From assembly GCA_964534315.1 (NCBI GenBank), contig CAZHOV010000102.1, positions 1 to 21,167 of the forward strand: a stretch of DNA of 21,167 nucleotides, written 5' to 3'. Of the stretch, positions 8,279-16,757 are shown one piece after another. The notes under the pieces were generated by a model. That model worked only from the letters and a program-made list of their open reading frames with translations. It had not been told where the DNA came from and made no database searches. Position numbers and translations under genes: made by a program. This DNA comes from CAZHOV01 sp964534315 (GTDB taxonomy: Bacteria; Bacteroidota; Bacteroidia; Chitinophagales; Saprospiraceae). Each line of letters opens with the position of its first letter. Position 1 is the stretch's first letter.

Positions 8279-11200
8279 CTAATCCTCAATCACGATCTCC
8301 TTCTTCTTATCCCACCCCACCAACTGCAAGAATTTCTCTACCATGAAATAGACGACCGGCACGACGATCAGCGACAGGAACATGGAGCTGGTCAGCCCGC
8401 CGATGAGGGCCCAGCCGAGGCCGTTTTTCCATTCGGCGCCGGCCCCGGTGGCGATAGCGATGGGGATGAGGCCAATGATCATGGAGATGTTGGTCATGAG
8501 AACAGGGCGGAAACGAAGACCGGTAGCGCGAATCAGTGCCTTGCGCAATTCAACGCCTTCATTGCGTAAGTGAACGGTAAAGTCGACCACCAGAATGGCA
8601 TTCTTCGCTACCAAACCTACCAGCATCAATAAGCCGGTAATGGAAAACAGACTGATCACCTCCATGGAAAGCCCTAATGCCAGGAATGCCCCAATGACAG
8701 CTAACGGAATAGTAAATAACACCACAAAGGGATAAGCGAAAGAGTCGTATAATACCACCATCGTAAAATACAGCAATAGGATCGAAGCAATACCTGCAAA
8801 GATCAACGCTCCAAATCCTTCTATTTGTTGTTTTTGTGAGCCTTCATATTGTACTTCGGTGCTTGGAGGTAATTCTAATTGAGACACCCGCTCCACAATC
8901 TCGTCATTGGCATCGCCGAAGGGTCGACCTACGATCTGGCCTTTGACAGCGATAGCCGGAGAACGAGAAAAGCGCTCCAGGACTGTCGGAGAAACGGACT
9001 CTTCGAGTTGAGCAAACTGGTACAGATAAATGCGTTGACCTTTGGCATTCAAAAAGCCCAGTGAAAGTAGGTCTTCCAGATTTTTCCTGTCATAAGCATC
9101 CAATCGGATATTGATATCATAGTCTTTTCCCTGATCGGAAAATTTAAAATCGGTATTCCCGGTAAGGGCCGTGCGAAGCAAGTACCCCACCTGCCCGATA
9201 CTCAACCCTAGCGCTTCCAGCCGTTGCCGATTCAAGTTGATCACAATCTCCGGGCTACCTCCTTGCAGGGGAGTCTCCAACTCCACCACTCCACTAACCT
9301 GATCGATTTCATCATATACCTGCTCAGAAAAGTCTGCAATAGCCTCTTTGTCGGGACCAATAATCTTTACATCAACGGGAGCGCGGTCAGCCAGCCCCAA
9401 AATATTGATGGAAACCGGTTTTATTTTAGCTCCGATCATCTGGCTTTCCATGGTTACTTTGACCTGGCGGGCGATGATCGGAGTACTGAATTCCCGAAGG
9501 TTTTTATCGATCAGTTTGACATTGAGTTCTGCCAGGTAGGGCGTATTCCTGCCCTGAGCGGAGGCCGCCGAAGTTCCTACCGTTGTGAAGATAGAGGTAA
9601 TCTCCGGGCGTTCTTTTAAAATTAACTCCGCCTGGTGGGCCAGTTGATTGGTTTGTCTGAGGGTGGCATCTTTAGGTAATTCGATTTGGACTAAAAACTC
9701 TCCGCGATCGCCTGCTTCGAGAAAATCGACACTGAGGTATCCTGCGGGGATCAAGGCAACCGTTCCTGCAAATAACAGTAAAGCGATCAATAAAGTGACC
9801 CAACGAAAGGATAAAGCTACTTGCAGTAACGCAGCTACCTCTTTTGCCAGGAAGTTGACTAATTGATTAAAAACTTTAGTTAGCCATTTTAGCATAGGAT
9901 TATCTTTAAAATCTTCAATACGGGCAAAACGCGAAGCCAGCAATGGTACTACCGTAAAGGCGACCAGTGTACTAAATAACACCGATACCGCAACGGTCAT
10001 GGCAAACTGGGTGAGCAGGTCGGAAACCAATCCCCCGGCAAAGGTGATCGGTACAAAGACCACTACCAACGTCAATGTGGTAGCCACAAGGGTCAGCCCC
10101 AACTCCTTGGTGCCGTCATAGGCAGCTTGCACCCTTGATTTTCCCATTTCGAGGTGGCGATAGATGTTTTCAATGACTACAATCGCATCATCAACCAGGG
10201 TACCTACGGCCAAGGTCAGCCCCAGAAGGGACATCAGGTTAAAGGTGAAGCCAAGCAGATACATGACACCTAGGGTAGCCACCAGGGAGAGTGGAACGAC
10301 AAACATGATGATCAACGAATTTCGGATGCTTTGAAGGAAAATAAACATCACCATGGCCACCAGAATGATGGCTAATAGGAGGTCCTGAAATACCCCCTTA
10401 GCCGCTTCGAGGGTAAATTCGGAGGTGTCCTGAAGGGTTTCTATGTTTAAGTTTTGATTGCTAAAATCCTTTTCCATCCGTACGATGGCTTCCTTGACCA
10501 GGGCACTCACTTCTACAGCATTGGCATCCGATTGTTTTTGCAGGTAGATACCGATCGCATCCTGTCCATTGGCCCGGGCAAGGATCTCCGGGGCTTTTAC
10601 ACCATCAATAACCTCGGCGACATCCCCAAGAAAAAGCTCTGTCCCGTCGGGCATTGTACTTACTTTAACAGCTCTAAGGTCATCCAAAGAGGTCACTTTA
10701 CCCGACAGGCGCACCAATACCTGCCCCTTATCATCTTGCAATTTACCGGCAGGAACTTCTACGTTTGCTCTTCCAATGGCTTCGAGTACCTGAGCGATCG
10801 ACACCCGGTATTCCTCCATTTTTTGGCGGAATAAATTGACTTTGATCTCTCGTTCCTGTCCGCCTAAAAGGCGTATCTGAGCGACACCGTCCAGTCGGGC
10901 CAGTGTAGGAATAATATTAGTCTTTACCAAGTCAAAGAATTCAGCCGGAGGCAGATCGGCGTAAAGACCGAGTTTGATGATAGGCAGGTCGTCAAAATCA
11001 AACTTTCCCACATTGGGCGGTTGCATTTCATCAGGGAAGTCAGCAAGCCGGGCAGTTACCTTTTTTTGAATGATATTTACGATCTCATCTACATCCGCAT
11101 CGGCATCGGCTTCAATACGGATAAGGGAAAAGTTCTCAAAAGAACTCGATTCTATATTTTTGATATTCTCTACGCCGGAGGCGATATCCTCCAATGGCTT

Positions 11201-11392
11201 GGTGACAGCATTCTCAACTTCTATTGGAGAAGCACCCGGATAAACCGCGGAAATGGTAATTCTGGGCGGGCTAAATTTTGGCAATAGCTCATACCGCAAC
11301 AACCGGGCACCTCCTAGTCCGGCCAGGGTCAACACCGTGAAAATAACGATGATAAGCGAGGGGCGCGTTATGGAGAGTTTGGTTATTTGCAT
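8279..11392 (-). CDS. RND efflux pump, HAE-1 type inner-membrane subunit
   Basis: A 1037-residue proton-driven RND transporter that exports hydrophobic or amphiphilic compounds across both membranes together with the two upstream gene products. The N-terminus MQITKLSITRP followed by a hydrophobic helix is TM1 of the AcrB/HAE fold. The TM4 motif VDDAIVVIENIYRH carries the paired Asp401-Asp402 of the proton relay, and LVGLVAKNAILVVDF in the second half supplies the conserved TM10 Lys. Two periplasmic porter/docking halves and about 12 TM segments fit the usual 1000-1050 residue length. It is last in the tolC-mfp-rnd operon, with a 121 bp gap after the fusion-protein gene. Substrate cannot be told from sequence, and no TetR- or MarR-type regulator gene lies beside it. 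Confidence 0.95.
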   Translation of the reverse strand: MQITKLSITRPSLIIVIFTVLTLAGLGGARLLRYELLPKFSPPRITISAVYPGASPIEVENAVTKPLEDIASGVENIKNIESSSFENFSLIRIEADADADVDEIVNIIQKKVTARLADFPDEMQPPNVGKFDFDDLPIIKLGLYADLPPAEFFDLVKTNIIPTLARLDGVAQIRLLGGQEREIKVNLFRQKMEEYRVSIAQVLEAIGRANVEVPAGKLQDDKGQVLVRLSGKVTSLDDLRAVKVSTMPDGTELFLGDVAEVIDGVKAPEILARANGQDAIGIYLQKQSDANAVEVSALVKEAIVRMEKDFSNQNLNIETLQDTSEFTLEAAKGVFQDLLLAIILVAMVMFIFLQSIRNSLIIMFVVPLSLVATLGVMYLLGFTFNLMSLLGLTLAVGTLVDDAIVVIENIYRHLEMGKSRVQAAYDGTKELGLTLVATTLTLVVVFVPITFAGGLVSDLLTQFAMTVAVSVLFSTLVAFTVVPLLASRFARIEDFKDNPMLKWLTKVFNQLVNFLAKEVAALLQVALSFRWVTLLIALLLFAGTVALIPAGYLSVDFLEAGDRGEFLVQIELPKDATLRQTNQLAHQAELILKERPEITSIFTTVGTSAASAQGRNTPYLAELNVKLIDKNLREFSTPIIARQVKVTMESQMIGAKIKPVSINILGLADRAPVDVKIIGPDKEAIADFSEQVYDEIDQVSGVVELETPLQGGSPEIVINLNRQRLEALGLSIGQVGYLLRTALTGNTDFKFSDQGKDYDINIRLDAYDRKNLEDLLSLGFLNAKGQRIYLYQFAQLEESVSPTVLERFSRSPAIAVKGQIVGRPFGDANDEIVERVSQLELPPSTEVQYEGSQKQQIEGFGALIFAGIASILLLYFTMVVLYDSFAYPFVVLFTIPLAVIGAFLALGLSMEVISLFSITGLLMLVGLVAKNAILVVDFTVHLRNEGVELRKALIRATGLRFRPVLMTNISMIIGLIPIAIATGAGAEWKNGLGWALIGGLTSSMFLSLIVVPVVYFMVEKFLQLVGWDKKKEIVIED

Positions 11393-11472
11393 GTTGAGTA
11401 TAACTGAATTAAAAAGAAATGAGATAGAATGAAAAATAAAGGAAAATGGAATACTTAATTTTTAACCTTTAA

Positions 11473-11510
11473 CTATTCTGTTTTCATTGTATTTAATTTG
11501 TTTTCATTCT
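11473..11510 (-). repeat. Degenerate decameric AATGA/AATTA array behind the fusion-protein gene
   Basis: Read on the minus strand, starting 3 bp after the TAA stop (11516-11514), AATGA, AATTA, AATGA and AATAG recur at spacings of 10, 10 and 11 bp; TGTTTTCATT occurs twice on the plus strand (11479-11488, 11499-11508). AGAATGAAAA at 11426-11435 is the exact reverse complement of 11501-11510. The region is AT-rich, so chance similarity is a real possibility. It fills the 121 bp gap inside the operon and may alternatively form weak RNA structure between the two messages. Confidence 0.5.
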
Positions 11511-11513
11511 CTT

Positions 11514-12578
11514 TTAATTATTGACAACTTTTACCTTCGTACCATCCACCAGGTTGATCTGGCCGCTTAACACGATAGTATCTCCCGGATTCAGGCCATT
11601 CGTTACTTCTACGATTTCGGAGTTGGAATAATCTATTTCGATCGATTTTTTTTGAGCGCGATTATTTTGGATTTGAAAAACCTCAGGCGATTGTATACTA
11701 CTGATGATGGCAGCTCTCGGGATGACCAAGGTTTCGGCTATATCCTCTGAAAAGACTGCTTTGGCAAACATACCTGCTTTTATCGGTAGCCCCTTTTTTC
11801 CATCTAGTTGGACTTCCACCTGGTATTTTCCGCCGAAATCCGCTTTGACAGCAACCAGCGTTACTGTTCCCGAAAAAACATGATCGGGGAAGACGTCCAT
11901 TAGGATCTTTACTTTTTGCCCTTTCCGGATCTGCACGACCCGTTCTTCAGCTACTCTGACCATAAGTTTCAGGGTATTGATATCTACGATCTCGGCGATT
12001 TGCATCCCTCCACCGACAAAGCTGCCATCTTCAATAAATAGCATATTGATATAACCGCTGATAGGCGCTTTAAGCGCTGTATTTTGAAGGTTTTCTTCAA
12101 TCAAGGCAATTTGGGTTGTTATATTTTTTATTCCGATTTCCACTTCTTCCACCTGCCGTTGGGTAATGGCTTCGCCTTCCAGCAGGTTTTCAAAGCGTTG
12201 AGCATCCTTTTCCAGTTTTTCAAGATTGGCATTGGCGAGGGCTAATTGTTCTTCGAGGGATGAAGGATCGACTTTTGCAATTACTTCTCCGGCTTTTACA
12301 TAGTCCCCTTTTCTTTTTTTGAGGTCGATCACTTTGCCTTGGGTGTCGGAAATCAGATAGGATAGCTTTCCCGGAATAAAGGTTCCCGAACTTACCACTC
12401 CTCTTTCTATGGGTTTCAGGGTAGCCGTCGTCACCTCTACCGGAAAAACGTCATTGACCTGTTCAGCCAAGCGGGCAATCTCCTCTTTTTTGGCTTGATT
12501 GGACTGGAGTTGGGTCCAAACGAACCACAGAAGGGCTGCAATGACGACGATAGAGATGATCGATTTAATCCATTTCAT
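11514..12578 (-). CDS. RND efflux membrane fusion protein (HlyD/AcrA-like)
   Basis: A 354-residue periplasmic adaptor linking the RND pump to the outer-membrane channel. Residues 1-23 form an uncleaved-looking hydrophobic anchor (MKWIKSIISIVVIAALLWFVW). A barrel-sandwich/lipoyl half follows (TQGKVIDLKKRKGDYVKAGEVIAKVD), then a helical coiled-coil hairpin about residues 105-165 (LEEQLALANANLEKLEKD..., ITQRQVEEVEIG), the second lipoyl half (NTALKAPISGYI), a beta-barrel (LMVRVAEERVVQIRKGQKV) and a membrane-proximal domain (ETLVIPRAAI... NGLNPGDTIVLSGQINLVDGTKV). Length and domain order are normal for the family. It sits 31 bp downstream of tolC and upstream of the RND gene, consistent with one transcript. 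A degenerate repeat follows its stop codon. Confidence 0.93.
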   Translation of the reverse strand: MKWIKSIISIVVIAALLWFVWTQLQSNQAKKEEIARLAEQVNDVFPVEVTTATLKPIERGVVSSGTFIPGKLSYLISDTQGKVIDLKKRKGDYVKAGEVIAKVDPSSLEEQLALANANLEKLEKDAQRFENLLEGEAITQRQVEEVEIGIKNITTQIALIEENLQNTALKAPISGYINMLFIEDGSFVGGGMQIAEIVDINTLKLMVRVAEERVVQIRKGQKVKILMDVFPDHVFSGTVTLVAVKADFGGKYQVEVQLDGKKGLPIKAGMFAKAVFSEDIAETLVIPRAAIISSIQSPEVFQIQNNRAQKKSIEIDYSNSEIVEVTNGLNPGDTIVLSGQINLVDGTKVKVVNN

Positions 12579-12609
12579 GGTTTACTTTTTTTCACTTTTA
12601 CGGGGCCTG

Positions 12610-13944
12610 TTAGTTCAATAGCATCCTGAGTTTCCCAAAAGCTTTCATTAATTCCACTTCGGCCAGTCTGTAATCGAAGAATAATTGATTTTGCTCGATA
12701 GTAGCCTGGCGTAGTTCCGCTTCAGCATTAAAGACTTCCAGTAAGGGGCTGTTCCCTTCTTTGTATTGCAAGAGGGTTTGATCGTACAGTTCTTGCAGCA
12801 AGTCTAATTTTGCTTCGTGAGCCATTAACACCTCGAGTGCATAGAAATAGTCTTCGTAGGTTCTTTTTTGCTCAAATTTAAAATATTCTTTGGTTTGCTT
12901 TTGAGTGATTCTCCCTCGTTCAATAATCAGCTCTTTTTGTTGAATCGTCGCTTTTTTATTCATTCCCTGGAACAATGGAACTTCCAGGGCTAGCCCCAAC
13001 CAGGACGTCCGGTTCCAGTCTTCGCTTCGAAACGGATCGAAGCGATTTTGTTGATATTGACCAAAATAGTTCCCTTCGAGTACCAGCCGCGGCCATCGTT
13101 GTGATTTCGTTACATTTAGTAATACCTGATTTACCTCTTCCTGTTTTTCTAATAGTCTCAAAGGGGTAAGAGCAGATGGCTCCTTTTCACTTGTAATATC
13201 AGTAGTATCAACACCAGAATTCTGTGGGATGATCAAATCTAATGGTTCTTCCTGGTCCATACCGATCACCAATTTGAGGGCATCTATTTGAGTGGCGATC
13301 CCTTTTCTTAATTTAATAGCTTTAAGGCGGAGATCGGCGATTCGCAATTCGATATTTTTAACGTCTGTCGGTTTAGCAAAATCATTTTCGTATTGCAGGG
13401 TAATCAGTTCCAGCAGTTTCTGAAGGCGCTCCATATTTACATTGATAATTTTTTGGGATTCCAGATTTTTTGCAACTTCGAAATACTGCTTAGCAACTTC
13501 GTAGATTAATTCTTCTTCTGTTTGTTTCTTTTTCAGGAGGAATAAATTTCTGGAGATATTGGCTAGCCTTGCTTGCTTAAATAGAGGTAAGTCCAGTACC
13601 GGTTGGCGCAGGTAGAGGCCAATTTCCATGGTGTTGTTTGTACCAAACGGCACAGCGACGACATCCTCAGATGCTCCAAAGAAACTTCCGGGAAGTTGAA
13701 AGATCGGAAGGTCAAAATACCGTTTGTAGTTACCATAGGCACTGATGGAAGGAAAAATGGCGCTGCGATTTCGCTGGATTTCATATTCGATGTTGGTCAG
13801 ATCCAGATTCGCTTCTTTTATCTTAGGGCTTTTTTCAAAAGCATGAGATATACATTGTTTTAATGTAAATTGCAATTCTTGCGCCCAGATCAGATGAGCG
13901 AGAAATGATAAAAGAACAGTAGCTGTTAACAATTTTAATTTCAT
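12610..13944 (-). CDS. TolC-family outer membrane efflux protein
   Basis: A 444-residue outer-membrane channel protein, first gene of the efflux operon. The start chosen is the ATG at 13944; a TTG codon directly upstream at 13947 gives a one-residue longer frame but is less likely. The signal peptide MKLKLLTATVLLSFLAHLIWA ends in a good signal peptidase I site before QELQF. Two repeated helical halves typical of the OEP family are visible: TLKQCISHAFEKSPKIKEANLDL in the first, and TSWLGLALEVPLFQGMNKKATIQQ with LLQYKEGNSPLLEVFNAEAELRQATIEQNQLFFDYRLAEVELMKAFG in the second. Having tolC first, before the fusion protein and pump, is a common order in Bacteroidota. It diverges from the sulfatase-like gene across only 30 bp. 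Confidence 0.93.
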   Translation of the reverse strand: MKLKLLTATVLLSFLAHLIWAQELQFTLKQCISHAFEKSPKIKEANLDLTNIEYEIQRNRSAIFPSISAYGNYKRYFDLPIFQLPGSFFGASEDVVAVPFGTNNTMEIGLYLRQPVLDLPLFKQARLANISRNLFLLKKKQTEEELIYEVAKQYFEVAKNLESQKIINVNMERLQKLLELITLQYENDFAKPTDVKNIELRIADLRLKAIKLRKGIATQIDALKLVIGMDQEEPLDLIIPQNSGVDTTDITSEKEPSALTPLRLLEKQEEVNQVLLNVTKSQRWPRLVLEGNYFGQYQQNRFDPFRSEDWNRTSWLGLALEVPLFQGMNKKATIQQKELIIERGRITQKQTKEYFKFEQKRTYEDYFYALEVLMAHEAKLDLLQELYDQTLLQYKEGNSPLLEVFNAEAELRQATIEQNQLFFDYRLAEVELMKAFGKLRMLLN

Positions 13945-13952
13945 CAAGCAGA

Positions 13953-13968
13953 TTTTCTAATCAGAAAA
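13953..13968. promoter_or_regulatory. Inverted repeat TTTTCT-N4-AGAAAA in a 30-bp divergent spacer
   Basis: TTTTCT (13953-13958), AATC, AGAAAA (13963-13968) is a perfect 6-bp dyad lying in the middle of the very short gap between the tolC ATG (13944) and the sulfatase-like ATG (13975). The promoters of both genes must overlap the neighbouring coding regions, so a protein binding here could affect both. No -7 TAnnTTTG box was convincing on either strand. The arms are A/T-rich and could arise by chance. Confidence 0.35.
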
Positions 13969-13974
13969 GGCAAA

Positions 13975-15765
13975 ATGAATGTAATAACCTTCCTCCGAAA
14001 AGTGCTGAAAAATAGTAAGAAAAAATTAAATTCCTTATCGAATCAGGCCTGGTTTGCCTTTTCTTTATTTTTTTTATTACAAATCCTGTTATTCCTTCCT
14101 TATTATATTTTCAATCTCGATAACGCTCATTTTTTTCCCTTTCAGGAAGACCTGCAGACCATTGAAAGTCCCTGGATCACCGAACAACATCATCCTTTTC
14201 GGTTACTTGGAGAGTGGTTGGCTTTAGTTACCCTACTCTTTGTAGCTTCACCTCTCCGTAAATGGATTAATAACCTTTTAAAAGCTGCTGTATATTTTAT
14301 TTATCCTATCCTTCTTGCCTATCAAATATATTTACAATTTTCATATAAGGTATATGGCATTCACCCTTCTATTCCAGATGATTATGTAAGTGTTCGGGAA
14401 GTGTTACCTATTTTTTTAAGAAGTATCGATCTTTGGAATATATCCGTTTTTTCCATTTCTTTCATAGTTGTAGCCCTTGTTTTGGTGATCATTCAGTTGA
14501 TGCTTTTTTGGTTTATTAAAAGTTTACAAAGACAATTTTACCGAAGGTCAAGTTTGGTAATATTACTTAGTTTATGGATTTTATGCCTACTCGGAACGAA
14601 TCAAACCCAACAATTTTCCAGGCTTGATAATCGCCCCTATGTGCAATGGGTAACTCCAAAGATTCAAAAGAGTCTGGAAGTAGAAAATATATTTAGCGGG
14701 AAATACGAAGAAATAAGAGCAACTTACGGAAAGTACAAGGATTGTGAACTAGAGCAAACACCGGATATCTATTTGATCTTTTTAGAGTCCTATGGAGCGA
14801 TCGCTTATCTGGATAAGGATGTGGGTGAACGGGTCACTCAAACAGCTAAAACCATGGAAGTTCAGCTGGATTCGGCAGGTTGGTTTTCCGCCTCCGGTTA
14901 CAGCGATGCGCCTGTCAAAGGAGGTCGCTCCTGGCTTTCGTTTACCACCGGTTTAATAGGCGCCAAGATTGAAAACCAATTAAGTTATAATTTTTTGATC
15001 GAAGCCCCTTTTCGATACCCACACATAGTTGATTTCTTTAATCAAAAAGGGTATTTCACCACCTGGATCTCAACCATGCAGATGAAGCCCAATATTGAGG
15101 ACCTGATAGATGAGGATGAACTCAATGCTTTTTGGGAATACGACAACCTTCTTTTTTACAACCGTATTCCTTACAAAGGCCCCAAGTATAATGATTTTGG
15201 AGGATTACCCGACCAGTATGCTATTGAGTTTTACCATGATCAAATCGCGGGATCTTTATCTGCTCCTCATTTTGTTTTTTTTATCACGACTTCCACTCAT
15301 AGTCCTTTTTATGCTCCGCCTCCCATTTTGGAGGACTGGAGGGCCTTTGACGACTTAACCCCGGAAAATCCTGGTCAATTGACGGCCCTGTCAGGAAAAT
15401 ACGTTGAACGATATGGGGACGCGATGGAGTATTTAATAGAATTATGGACCAGATTTATTGTTGAAAAGGGAGATCAAAATGATATTTTTATTCTGATCGG
15501 CGATCATCAGCCACCAGGGCTTGATTGGTTATTGCAAGGTCGTTTTAGTACTTGGGCTACCCCCCTTCATATTATCAGTAAGGACAAGACCTTAGTGAAA
15601 AAGTTTAAGCAAGACGGTTTTAAGGAAGGGTTATGGATAGATCCTGAACAGGGGGTATCCATTTCGCATGCTGGCCTATACTCCACTTTTATGCGTAATT
15701 TCCTGGCGACGTATGGCCATTCCTCCTGCCCCGAATATCAGCAATTAAGAGAAGGTATAAAATAA
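13975..15765 (+). CDS. Membrane-anchored LTA-synthase-like sulfatase/phosphotransferase
   Basis: A 596-residue alkaline-phosphatase-superfamily enzyme of the LtaS/OpgB/EptA type, which transfers phospho-head groups to lipids or glycans at the outer face of the inner membrane. About five hydrophobic helices occupy the N-terminal ~210 residues (FSLFFLLQILLFLPYYIF, LALVTLLFVASPL, FIYPILLAYQIYL, ISFIVVALVLVIIQLMLFWFI, LVILLSLWILCLLG). The extracytoplasmic domain begins with PDIYLIFLESYG (metal ligand Glu271), then VKGGRSWLSFTTG, where Ser319 is the most likely nucleophile in place of the usual Thr. STHSPF (His442) and GDHQPPG (Asp510, His511) match the HxPF and GDH ligands. A true lipoteichoic acid role is unlikely in a Gram-negative cell; phosphoglycerol or phosphoethanolamine transfer is my inference. 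The 3' end overlaps the convergent glycosyltransferase gene by 28 bp. Confidence 0.82.
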   Translation: MNVITFLRKVLKNSKKKLNSLSNQAWFAFSLFFLLQILLFLPYYIFNLDNAHFFPFQEDLQTIESPWITEQHHPFRLLGEWLALVTLLFVASPLRKWINNLLKAAVYFIYPILLAYQIYLQFSYKVYGIHPSIPDDYVSVREVLPIFLRSIDLWNISVFSISFIVVALVLVIIQLMLFWFIKSLQRQFYRRSSLVILLSLWILCLLGTNQTQQFSRLDNRPYVQWVTPKIQKSLEVENIFSGKYEEIRATYGKYKDCELEQTPDIYLIFLESYGAIAYLDKDVGERVTQTAKTMEVQLDSAGWFSASGYSDAPVKGGRSWLSFTTGLIGAKIENQLSYNFLIEAPFRYPHIVDFFNQKGYFTTWISTMQMKPNIEDLIDEDELNAFWEYDNLLFYNRIPYKGPKYNDFGGLPDQYAIEFYHDQIAGSLSAPHFVFFITTSTHSPFYAPPPILEDWRAFDDLTPENPGQLTALSGKYVERYGDAMEYLIELWTRFIVEKGDQNDIFILIGDHQPPGLDWLLQGRFSTWATPLHIISKDKTLVKKFKQDGFKEGLWIDPEQGVSISHAGLYSTFMRNFLATYGHSSCPEYQQLREGIK

Positions 15766-16757
15766 AGAAAGGCTTCGGCTACCTTTTGTGGAGTCCACGA
15801 ATGCCGTTTACGGTCTGCAAATGCGTTGGTTTTTAAAGTCAAGAGAGAAGGGGGATGCTCAGTCAGGTGGCATAGGTGACTGATTATTTCATTGAGATTA
15901 GTGCAAAGCATTCCTCCATCATAAGCATGTAGGAGATGGGGAATATTTCCACGATTTAAGGCGATGACCGGCAGTCCCAGACAGACGGCTTCCCACACAG
16001 CCATACCAAAAGATTCGAATTGAGCCACTGAAATGAGTAGGTCATTTTGGAGCATTTGCCGGCTCAGCTGTTCAGGTAAAACGGGCGCTTGCAGAATAAC
16101 CCGACTTTTTAGCGGCTCCTCTTTTAACAACAGCTTACATTGCCTGGCATACTCCCGATCCATTGCATCATTACCAATAATCATTAATTGAAACAAGGGT
16201 AAATTGGCGTGCTGATCATGTTGCATTTTTAAAGCTTTCAGAAATTCCAGGATACCTTTTACAGGTAGCAGGTTTGCTACTATCAGAAAAGCAGGAGGTT
16301 GAGAAGGTCGTTTAAAGGCTGTATTTACCTTAGGAATTAAAGGAGGTAGCACCAGTATTTTAGAAGGTTTTACCCCGATTGCTGTCAAACGATCGCGCAT
16401 GAAGTTACTTGGGGTAATAAAAAAATCGAACCTCAAGAGTTTTTCTAGCTCGGGGGGATCAGGTGGCATAGATCCCTCTGTATTAAAAAATGGTAAATAA
16501 TGAAGCAATAACCCTAATTGATTCTTGGCGGTTAATTGCTGACCATCCTGTATCCATTCCATAAAATAGATAGAATCGAGAATTACGATAGCGTTCTCCG
16601 GAGGCTTTGCCTTGAATGTTGTCCATGCTAGTTGACTAACGGGATGAACAGCTCCGATTGCCTCCAGAAATCGCTTATTGTATAGATTACCGCCCGATAT
16701 AAAGGTATCTGGTTGTGGACTGATTAGATAAACCGGCGGGAATTGGCTGGTCACCAT
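15738..16757 (-). CDS. GT4-type glycosyltransferase (GT-B fold)
   Basis: A 339-residue glycosyltransferase of the GT4/RfaG-like group, transferring a sugar from a nucleotide donor with retention. The N-terminal acceptor domain contains a Gly-rich loop (TFISGGNLYNKRF) and FFITPSNFMRDRLTAIGV; the C-terminal donor domain begins at FLIVANLLPVKGILEFLKAL and holds the EX7E motif FESFGMAVWEAVCLGLPVIAL with Glu248 and Glu256. There is no signal or membrane helix, so it is cytoplasmic. Its ATG overlaps the stop of the PTPS-fold gene as TAATG, which indicates translational coupling and a shared pathway. By that context the acceptor may be a pterin- or pyrimidine-type small molecule rather than a polysaccharide; this is inference. 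It converges on, and overlaps, the sulfatase-like gene. Confidence 0.85.
   Translation of the reverse strand: MVTSQFPPVYLISPQPDTFISGGNLYNKRFLEAIGAVHPVSQLAWTTFKAKPPENAIVILDSIYFMEWIQDGQQLTAKNQLGLLLHYLPFFNTEGSMPPDPPELEKLLRFDFFITPSNFMRDRLTAIGVKPSKILVLPPLIPKVNTAFKRPSQPPAFLIVANLLPVKGILEFLKALKMQHDQHANLPLFQLMIIGNDAMDREYARQCKLLLKEEPLKSRVILQAPVLPEQLSRQMLQNDLLISVAQFESFGMAVWEAVCLGLPVIALNRGNIPHLLHAYDGGMLCTNLNEIISHLCHLTEHPPSLLTLKTNAFADRKRHSWTPQKVAEAFLYFIPSLNC

Noticed and set aside
8219..8569. 116-codon plus-strand frame overlapping the RND gene end
   Set aside because: Antisense to the C-terminal TM region of the pump; composition (many His, Asp, Gly) is a shadow of the membrane helices.
13975..15765. 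Lipoteichoic acid synthase
   Set aside because: TolC, RND and signal-peptide features show a Gram-negative envelope, where lipoteichoic acid is not expected; only the superfamily is supported.
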